DNA of 64,000 nt. It comes from Paracoccus shanxieyensis. Lineage in GTDB: Bacteria > Pseudomonadota > Alphaproteobacteria > Rhodobacterales > Rhodobacteraceae. Under the pieces are notes generated by a model, which was given only the letters and a program-made list of their open reading frames with translations, was not told the DNA's origin and did no database searches. Where the stretch lies: assembly GCF_009711265.1 (NCBI RefSeq), contig NZ_WMII01000006.1, positions 62,001 to 126,000 of the forward strand. Reading direction: 5' to 3'. The number at the start of each line of letters is the position of its first letter. Position 1 is the first letter of the stretch. Positions 58,802 through 64,000 of the stretch are shown piece by piece. The position numbers and the translations under genes are program-made.

Positions 58802-59337
58802 GCCCTGACCTCCTGCTGGCCATAGGCGTCAAGGGCGGTGCGGAACACGGCCCGGGCGGATGTCACCGCAGGTGCCGCCAGATCGCGGCTTTCCTCCAGC
58901 CATTGCAGAAAGCGCGGCCAGCGTCCGGCATCGCCGGTCTGCCGGGCAAGGTGGCGCGCGCCATGCGTGGCGTCGAACCCCAGGGCTGCCGCGCGGCGCT
59001 GGATCAGCCGCGCGCCCAGTGCCGAACCCTCCAGCACATAGGCCGCAGCCACCAGCGCAGCCGGGCCGTCCAGCGCCGGGCGTGGCACGGCTTGGGGCAG
59101 CGGTTCGTCCAGATCGTGCAGATCGGCAGCCAGTTCGGTCAGCAAGGGCTGCACCTGCCACTTGCCTTGCGACAGCATGGGTTCGACCGCCTGACGAAAG
59201 GCATAGGTTCCGCGCAGATAGCGGCGATAATCCTGCGGATGATCGAAATTCCCCATCCCGCTGTCCAGCGCGTCATGAAGGTCGCGGGTGCCGCTGCTCA
59301 GCGCGTGACGCAATGTCTGGGATGTCAGGTTCAACAC
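58798..59337 (-). CDS. bphO: Heme oxygenase (biliverdin-producing, BphO-like)
   Basis: About 179 residues from GTG at 59337; a TTG at 59334 and a GTG at 59403 are alternatives, and none has a strong binding site. The N-terminal helix TLRHALSSGTRDLHDALD carries the proximal heme His. It opens heme to biliverdin IX-alpha, the chromophore needed by the phytochrome encoded just downstream (ATGA overlap). Length is typical of bacterial BphO. The start is the only uncertain point. Confidence 0.82.
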   Translation of the reverse strand: MLNLTSQTLRHALSSGTRDLHDALDSGMGNFDHPQDYRRYLRGTYAFRQAVEPMLSQGKWQVQPLLTELAADLHDLDEPLPQAVPRPALDGPAALVAAAYVLEGSALGARLIQRRAAALGFDATHGARHLARQTGDAGRWPRFLQWLEESRDLAAPAVTSARAVFRTALDAYGQQEVRA

Positions 59338-59492
59338 GATTCTGCCGTTAGTCGCGGCAAGAAGAACCGCCCTAAGACGCTGAACAGACCGGGGTAAAAA
59401 CACAAGGCCGGAATGTTCACATTTTGGACTTTGCCAGGAATTTTCCGACGAAACTTAATTTATATCAATGCGAAGATCGGCAAACAGGCGAA

Positions 59493-59519
59493 ACAGCGCC
59501 GGCACAGGACCGGCGCTGT
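59493..59519 (-). terminator. Terminator of the Hint-domain gene
   Basis: A 10-bp perfect stem (ACAGCGCCGG and complement) with a 7-base loop lies 10 bp after the stop of the minus-strand Hint gene and is followed on that strand by a short T-run. Confidence 0.65.
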
Positions 59520-59528
59520 CTGCAAGGT

Positions 59529-60623
59529 TCAGGCGGCTGCAACCAGCGGACGCGCGTGCTGGGCGTGACGCACGACCAGCTTGCGCGACTGGCGGCCCGA
59601 CAGCAGCAGGCGCGCGCCTTCATGGGCATATTCCAGCACGGCGAGTTCGGGGAAAATCGCATAGATTTCCTCAAGCGCCTCGGGGCCGACGGATTTCAGC
59701 GCCTCGGGGCCGGGATACAGCGATTCCGTCTCGGCGCCGTTCGAGATGACGATCTCGTGCCGGTCGAACAGCATGTGGAAATATTCGACCTGCGTTTCGT
59801 CGACCGCGATGTCGATGCCGTCGATCTGCAGCAACTGCTTGGCCGCGACCAGAACCTGATCGGCGCCGAACATCTTGGCGGCAATGCGCGAGCGCAGCAG
59901 CACGCGATGCTGGGGCGAGACCAGCAGATCCTGTGTGGGCAGCCCCTGGCCCAAGGCACCGGCGCGGATGCGGATCGGCTGCATCTTGGGATTGGCGTGC
60001 AGCGCCTGCGCATCCAGTTCCGCCGAGCCGATCCAGCGGATCGGTTGCGCGCCACGGTCGCGGGTCATCACCAGATCGCCTTCGGCCAGCGTTTCGATGG
60101 CGACGTGACCTTTCGGCGTCGCGATCAGCGTGCCGCGGGTGAAGCAGGGGGCCTGCATTCCGCATTTTTCCAGCGTATTGTTGTCGCTGTCCTCGGTGCC
60201 TTTCCAGATCGGCTCAAGGCGGGTGCCGGTCGGGGGCCATTCGCCGTCGAAGGTATAGCCGACGATCTTGCCGTCCGAGCTGAGCGCGACAAGGCGGTAT
60301 TCCTTGTCATCAACGCCGTTTTTCAGCTTCAGCGAGATCTCGAACTCATTCTCGATCGGGGTGCCGGCGGGGAAGGGACCAACCGCGTCGATCAGCGTCT
60401 GGGTTTTTTCGCCATTGCTGTAATCGTTCAGCGTCTGGTTCTGGTCGTCCGCGTCATGGACATTCACCTGCATCAGCGCATCGCGCGAATAGGTGAAGCT
60501 GCCCTGAGCGTCTTTCCAGGCCGAACCATCCTGCGCCGTGAAGGCATCGCGAATGGGAAGGTCGGATCCGTCGGATACAGTAAAGGCTTCCGGCGGCAGA
60601 ACATAGAAGGAGTATGTGGACAT
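59529..60623 (-). CDS. Hint (hedgehog/intein) domain protein
   Basis: 364 residues. The N-terminal half (to about residue 155) has no family I recognise. The C-terminal half is a Hint_2 domain that begins with CFTRGTLIATPKGHVAIETL and contains the block LLVSPQHRVLLRS. In intein-like domains the Cys and the TxxH block catalyse an N-S acyl shift and self-cleavage. Such genes are abundant in Rhodobacterales, mostly in predicted secreted proteins; function is unknown. It has no signal peptide that I can see. Confidence 0.8.
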   Translation of the reverse strand: MSTYSFYVLPPEAFTVSDGSDLPIRDAFTAQDGSAWKDAQGSFTYSRDALMQVNVHDADDQNQTLNDYSNGEKTQTLIDAVGPFPAGTPIENEFEISLKLKNGVDDKEYRLVALSSDGKIVGYTFDGEWPPTGTRLEPIWKGTEDSDNNTLEKCGMQAPCFTRGTLIATPKGHVAIETLAEGDLVMTRDRGAQPIRWIGSAELDAQALHANPKMQPIRIRAGALGQGLPTQDLLVSPQHRVLLRSRIAAKMFGADQVLVAAKQLLQIDGIDIAVDETQVEYFHMLFDRHEIVISNGAETESLYPGPEALKSVGPEALEEIYAIFPELAVLEYAHEGARLLLSGRQSRKLVVRHAQHARPLVAAA

Positions 60624-61067
60624 CGTTAAGACCCATCAAACTAAAAGTAACAGACGCCCCAAAACATTGAGGCACCGAAAAAGCCGATGGAGAAAATAAT
60701 CCGAGATTGTCGTTATGAACTGACGAACAAGGCAACCGGATAAATTCGACCATCTCGCCCGCCGCAAACAACACGCGACCGGCTACAAGTGCTTCTAAAA
60801 CAACGGAACGGTTTCGCCAAGATGTCATGTCATGTCTTTTTGGACAGGACAGGGATCGCGGAAAGCGCGCAAAGCTGACCATATAGTCAACTACCGCAGC
60901 GCGGCAGATGGGTGCATAACGCAGGTGTTGTCAGTCAGTGCTGTGTTTTGTGATTAAGTGGTATCGAGGTTTTCAACTTGCGGGTGAATGAATTATACAT
61001 TCACCCGCAAATGGTGAATTGACACAGCGTCAACCGATCCGGCGTCAATTAACATTGCCAGGGGCCC
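60624..61067. other. AT-richer intergenic region upstream of the Hint gene
   Basis: 444 bp without a convincing gene. A minus-strand frame (60454-60882) overlaps the Hint gene start and shows no codon bias. The region contains the inverted repeat at 60978-61010 and a second one, AATTGAC at 61017-61023 with GTCAATT at 61044-61050. It should hold the Hint gene promoter and the end of the TetR mRNA. Confidence 0.5.
60978..61010. repeat. Perfect 13-bp inverted repeat with AT-rich loop
   Basis: TTGCGGGTGAATG at 60978-60990 and its exact complement at 60998-61010 flank the 7-base loop AATTATA. It has no T-run on either side, so a protein-binding site or stabilising hairpin is as likely as a terminator. 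Confidence 0.8.
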
Positions 61068-61679
61068 TCAGGGCCGCAAAACCTTCTGCGTAAAGATGTG
61101 CATCGCCGCGCGCGCGATCTCCAGCGCGTTGATCCCCGGTGCCCATCTGGACATATCGCCAAGCAGCATCTTGCTGGCCACGCCATAAGAATAGGCGTGG
61201 GCCACAGCGATCAGCAATGGCAGGTTTTCGTCCGGGGACAGTCGTCCCATCGCCTTGGCCCGCGTCAGAAGCCGCAGCATCAGTTCGTGAATCGAGTTCT
61301 CATAGCGGATCAGGCGTTCATTCTCGCGGAATTCCGCGTCGGGCATCAGGCCGATGATGCGGAATTCGCGCGGGTGCAGATAGGCCCATTCCAGATAGGC
61401 ATCGGCCAGCGCATGAAACTGCGCCACCGGGTCTTCGCCTTCGACGGCGACGACGGTGCGCACGCATTGATCGTGCAGCCGCATCAGCGCATTTTCGGCC
61501 ACCGCCTCCAGCAGATGCTGTTCCGAACTGAAGATGCCGAAAAGTGCCTCGGGCGTCACCTCAAGATGTTCGGCCACGATGGGCAGCGGCGGGATGCGGC
61601 CACTGTCGGTCAGAAACTCGGTCGCGGCGATCACCGCGCGGGAATGAAGCGTGCGGCCCTGCTGGCCGGTATGGGGCAT
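61068..61679 (-). CDS. TetR family regulator with WHG-type C-terminal domain
   Basis: 203 residues from the ATG at 61679, preceded by ACGGAGGCC; a much longer frame runs into the AraC gene but lacks bias. The N-terminal helix-turn-helix (SRAVIAATEFLTDSG, LPIVAEHLEVTPEALF) is short and diverged, and the C-terminal domain (ALADAYLEWAYLHPREFRII) matches the WHG type. It may repress nearby genes. The 150-bp gap to the AraC stop contains a GGTAAA/TTTACC palindrome (61822-61835) and a near-perfect CTTGTGC inverted repeat (61771-61816), possible operators. Confidence 0.82.
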   Translation of the reverse strand: MPHTGQQGRTLHSRAVIAATEFLTDSGRIPPLPIVAEHLEVTPEALFGIFSSEQHLLEAVAENALMRLHDQCVRTVVAVEGEDPVAQFHALADAYLEWAYLHPREFRIIGLMPDAEFRENERLIRYENSIHELMLRLLTRAKAMGRLSPDENLPLLIAVAHAYSYGVASKMLLGDMSRWAPGINALEIARAAMHIFTQKVLRP

Positions 61680-61830
61680 TTTGGCCTCCGTGATCCAGAT
61701 ACGGCCTCGGAACGACGTAACATACACGAAAAACGGAGAGCCTACCGATACCATACTACTTAAGACTGTATTTGCACAAGCAAACTTCGCTGAACTCAGC
61801 CGATGACTTGTGCGAATTTGAGGTAAAAAT

Positions 61831-62721
61831 TTACCCGGATATTTTCGCAGCCATTCGGTCGCGCGGAGTCGCGCCATAAGCGCGGCGATAGTCGCGGGCG
61901 AATTGCGTGGGGCTTTCATATCCGACGGCAAAGGCCACGGCCGACACCGAATGATCGCCGGGCAGTTGCTGATATGCGGCATGCAGCCGCAGCGCCTTCT
62001 GATACTGAATGGGCGAGGTCGCGGTCACCGCGCGGAAATGTTCGTGGAAGCTGGACGGGCTCATCCCTGCCAGTTCGGCCAGATCCTGCGTGCGCAGCGG
62101 CGTGTTCCAGTTCGCGCGGATATGCGCGACCGCACGCGCAATCCGGCTGGCCGGACTGCCGGGCACGGACAGTTCCCGCAGCATCCCGCCATGCGGCGAC
62201 ATCAGCGCGCGCAGATGCAGTTCCCGCCGGATCAGCGGCAGAAGGATCCGCGCCTCATGCGGGCGCCCGGCCAGATCCAGCAGGCGGGTCATGACATCGA
62301 CGACCCCGCGCCCCGCCGCGCCAGAGGCCACGGCTTCGCTGCGGGCGGCCTGCAGCGCCTCGGGCGGCAGTTCGGCCTGAATGCTGCGCAGGATCTCGGG
62401 GTCGATGGTCGCGGCCAGCGCCACATAAGGCAGCGCCCCGCTGGCCGTCGTGATCCGGGCCGATGTCACCAATTCATGCGAGACGATGGCCGTTTCCCCC
62501 GCCGCAAAGCCCACGGCGCTGCTGCGATGCCGGATTTCCTTGGCGCCTTGCAGCACAAGGCAGATCATCGGCTGATAGATCGTCGGCAGCATGGCCTGCG
62601 GCGATTGCGCCCGCACGACCGAAAGCCCCTCGACGCCCGTGGGTCCGGGGCGGCTGTCGGGGCCGTTCTGCAGGGCCAGTGCCGCGCAGCGCGCGATCAG
62701 GTCGGGGGCGATGTGATCCAT
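61831..62721 (-). CDS. AraC family transcriptional regulator
   Basis: 296 residues. An N-terminal AraC-type domain (PF06719-like; QPMICLVLQGAKEIRHRSS) is followed by two helix-turn-helix motifs in the last 100 residues (LRTQDLAELAGMSPSSFHEH and AVAFAVGYESPTQFARDY). It is divergent from the SDR gene with 143 bp between starts, a common arrangement in which the AraC protein activates the dehydrogenase gene in response to a small effector. The stop overlaps a GGTAAA/TTTACC palindrome. Confidence 0.9.
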   Translation of the reverse strand: MDHIAPDLIARCAALALQNGPDSRPGPTGVEGLSVVRAQSPQAMLPTIYQPMICLVLQGAKEIRHRSSAVGFAAGETAIVSHELVTSARITTASGALPYVALAATIDPEILRSIQAELPPEALQAARSEAVASGAAGRGVVDVMTRLLDLAGRPHEARILLPLIRRELHLRALMSPHGGMLRELSVPGSPASRIARAVAHIRANWNTPLRTQDLAELAGMSPSSFHEHFRAVTATSPIQYQKALRLHAAYQQLPGDHSVSAVAFAVGYESPTQFARDYRRAYGATPRDRMAAKISG

Positions 62722-62864
62722 GACAGATGTGATAGCGCGCGCGGTCCGTCGCGTCTTGCAATTTTCCGACGGTTCGGAGGATCGGGCAGATCCTGCGGAG
62801 GATGCGGCAGGCAGCCGTAGACATGGCCGCCTATCTTGGGTGTCATCAGGAACAGGAGAAAACC

Positions 62865-63617
62865 ATGAAAATCGCCATCATCACCGGAGGCAGCCGCGGC
62901 CTTGGGCGCAACGCTGCCCTGCATCTGGCCAAGGCGGGCCATGGCGTCGTGCTGACCTATCGCGGCAATGCCGATGCGGCTGCCGAAGTCGTGGCCCAGA
63001 TCCGCGCGCAGGGCGGCACCGCCCATGCGCTGCCGCTGGACACGGCGCAGATCGCCGGATTTGCGCAATTTGCCCAAGACCTGCGCGCTGCGCTGAAGGA
63101 TATCTTTGGCCGCGACAGCTTCGACTATCTGCTGAACAATGCGGGCTATGGCATTCACAAGCCCTTTGCCGAAACGACCGAGGCGGATTTCGACGGCCTT
63201 GTCGACGTGCATCTGAAGGGCGTGTTCTTCCTGACCCAGACCTTGCTGCCGCTGCTGGCGGATGGCGGGCGCATCCTGAATGTCTCGACCGGGCTAGCGC
63301 GCTTCAGCCTGCCGGGCTATGCAGCCTATGCCTCGGTCAAGGGCGGGGTCGAGGTGCTGAGCCGCTATCTGGCGAAAGAGCTTGGCCCGCGCGGCATCGC
63401 CGTCAACACTATCGCGCCCGGCGCCATCGAAACCGATTTCGGCGGCGGCGGGGTGCGCGATCTGCCCGAGGTGAACCGGATGATCGCCGCTTCGACCGCG
63501 ATGGGCCGCGCCGGTCTGCCCGACGATATCGGCGCAGCCGTCGCCGCCATTCTTGCGCCCGAAAACGGCTGGATGACGGGCCAGCGCATCGAGGTTTCGG
63601 GCGGGCAGAACCTGTAG
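62865..63617 (+). CDS. Short-chain dehydrogenase/reductase (divergent from AraC gene)
   Basis: 250 residues from the ATG at 62865, preceded by ACAGGAGAAAACC. Classical SDR motifs: ITGGSRGLGR (residues 6-15), NNAGYG near residue 92, NVSTGL with the catalytic Ser, YASVK with Tyr/Lys near residue 155. It probably reduces a carbonyl compound with NADPH. It is not related closely to the SDR at 4964-5686. The divergent AraC regulator is its likely controller. Confidence 0.9.
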   Translation: MKIAIITGGSRGLGRNAALHLAKAGHGVVLTYRGNADAAAEVVAQIRAQGGTAHALPLDTAQIAGFAQFAQDLRAALKDIFGRDSFDYLLNNAGYGIHKPFAETTEADFDGLVDVHLKGVFFLTQTLLPLLADGGRILNVSTGLARFSLPGYAAYASVKGGVEVLSRYLAKELGPRGIAVNTIAPGAIETDFGGGGVRDLPEVNRMIAASTAMGRAGLPDDIGAAVAAILAPENGWMTGQRIEVSGGQNL

Positions 63618-63632
63618 CCGGGACGCGCCGCC

Positions 63633-64000
63633 CTAGTTTTCCTCGGTCAGAAAGCTGCGAAGGCCGTCGGGGCTGTGGATGGTCAGGGTGGCATAGCCGA
63701 TCTCAAGCCAGCCGCGCTGCTCAAAGGCTTTCAGCGTCACATTCGCGGTGTGGCGCGAGCAGTTGGACAGTTCGGCAATGATGCTTTGCGTCAGATGCAC
63801 CGGCCCCGTCACGCTGGGGCCGGTCAACCCATCCGCGCCGCTGACCCGCAGCAGCACAGCGGCGATCCGCTGCTCGGACCGGCGGATCAGCAGATCCGAC
63901 ACCGCGCGCGACACCAAAAGCGAACTGTGGGCCACCAGCGTCATAATCTGGTTGCGGAAATCCGGGTCGCGATGCTGCAACCGTTCAAGTGCCACCAAGG
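63633..64000 (-). CDS. Crp/Fnr family regulator (partial, cut by right edge)
   Basis: The C-terminal 122 residues are visible; the frame is open to the window end, so the N-terminal cNMP-like domain lies outside. A dimerisation helix (LVAHSSLLVSRAVSDLL) is followed by the HTH_Crp_2 domain (HLTQSIIAELSNCSRHTANV and WLEIGYATLTI). It is convergent with the SDR gene. Ligand and targets are unknown. Confidence 0.75.
   Translation of the reverse strand, partial: LVALERLQHRDPDFRNQIMTLVAHSSLLVSRAVSDLLIRRSEQRIAAVLLRVSGADGLTGPSVTGPVHLTQSIIAELSNCSRHTANVTLKAFEQRGWLEIGYATLTIHSPDGLRSFLTEEN

Noticed and set aside
60454..60882. 142-residue minus-strand frame upstream of the Hint gene
   Set aside because: Overlaps the Hint gene start in another frame and lacks the third-position G/C bias seen in real genes here.

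Overview
The window is GC-rich DNA with dense codon use, frequent four-base ATGA start/stop overlaps and gene families typical of Rhodobacterales (TRAP, TctABC and BCCT transporters, RHE_PE00001/DUF1612 protein, DnaA-like plasmid replicase, Hint-domain protein, DUF6525-like protein). A Paracoccus-like alphaproteobacterium is the best guess. A ParA/ParB pair beside a short plasmid-type replication initiator (16.2-19.8 kb) indicates an extrachromosomal replicon, a plasmid or chromid, and not the main chromosome. No rRNA, tRNA, CRISPR array or recognisable transposase was seen.

Layout. 0-7.3 kb: one long minus-strand operon for uptake and breakdown of an unidentified organic (probably hydroxy) acid: GntR repressor, PEP mutase/isocitrate lyase-family enzyme, SDR, TRAP transporter, FAD-linked dehydrogenase and HpcH/HpaI aldolase, headed by a perfect 28-bp palindrome. 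7.3-11.1 kb: a SLC13-type dicarboxylate carrier and a BCCT betaine/choline-type carrier. 11.1-12.2 kb: about 1 kb without a convincing gene but with seven tandem copies of a heptamer. 12.2-14.2 kb: N-acetylglucosamine kinase and deacetylase. 14.3-20.1 kb: the maintenance module (DUF1612 protein, parB, parA, origin region, replicase) with five copies of a CTTCCCC-N2-GGGGAAG palindrome, iteron-like repeats, and a 247-bp tandem duplication at the replicase 3' end. 20.1-26.6 kb: phospholipase D-like enzyme, Bcr/CflA-like MFS pump, EamA transporter, OpgG and a small RTX-repeat protein. 26.9-29.6 kb: ECF sigma factor, anti-sigma factor and an exported subtilisin-like protease.

30-33.2 kb: beta-carbonic anhydrase, SulP anion transporter and FNT-family channel, a likely inorganic-carbon or small-anion cassette. 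33.2-37.5 kb: YbdK-type carboxylate-amine ligase and a TctCBA tripartite transporter. 37.8-46.2 kb: a siderophore import cluster (TonB-dependent receptor, FhuD-, FhuB- and FhuC-like proteins, ABC exporter, siderophore-interacting reductase) without siderophore biosynthesis genes. 46.4-51.5 kb: NDH-2, uracil/xanthine permease, and a periplasmic rhodanese with a YeeE/TsuA-like sulfur transporter and a 54-residue small protein. 51.6-56.2 kb: amino-acid decarboxylase, CHAD protein, an internally deleted COG0523/CobW protein behind a Zur-like palindrome, and a DUF6525-like protein. 56.2-60.6 kb: bacteriophytochrome kinase with its heme oxygenase, then a Hint-domain protein. 61-64 kb: TetR, AraC with a divergent SDR, and a Crp/Fnr-type regulator cut by the window edge.

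Overall the element is rich in transport and niche-adaptation functions arranged as self-contained cassettes around a plasmid backbone. Points most worth checking are the par-region palindromes as centromere sites, the duplicated convergent junction that looks like a recombination scar between related replicons, and the GTPase-less CobW protein that keeps a plausible zinc-responsive promoter.
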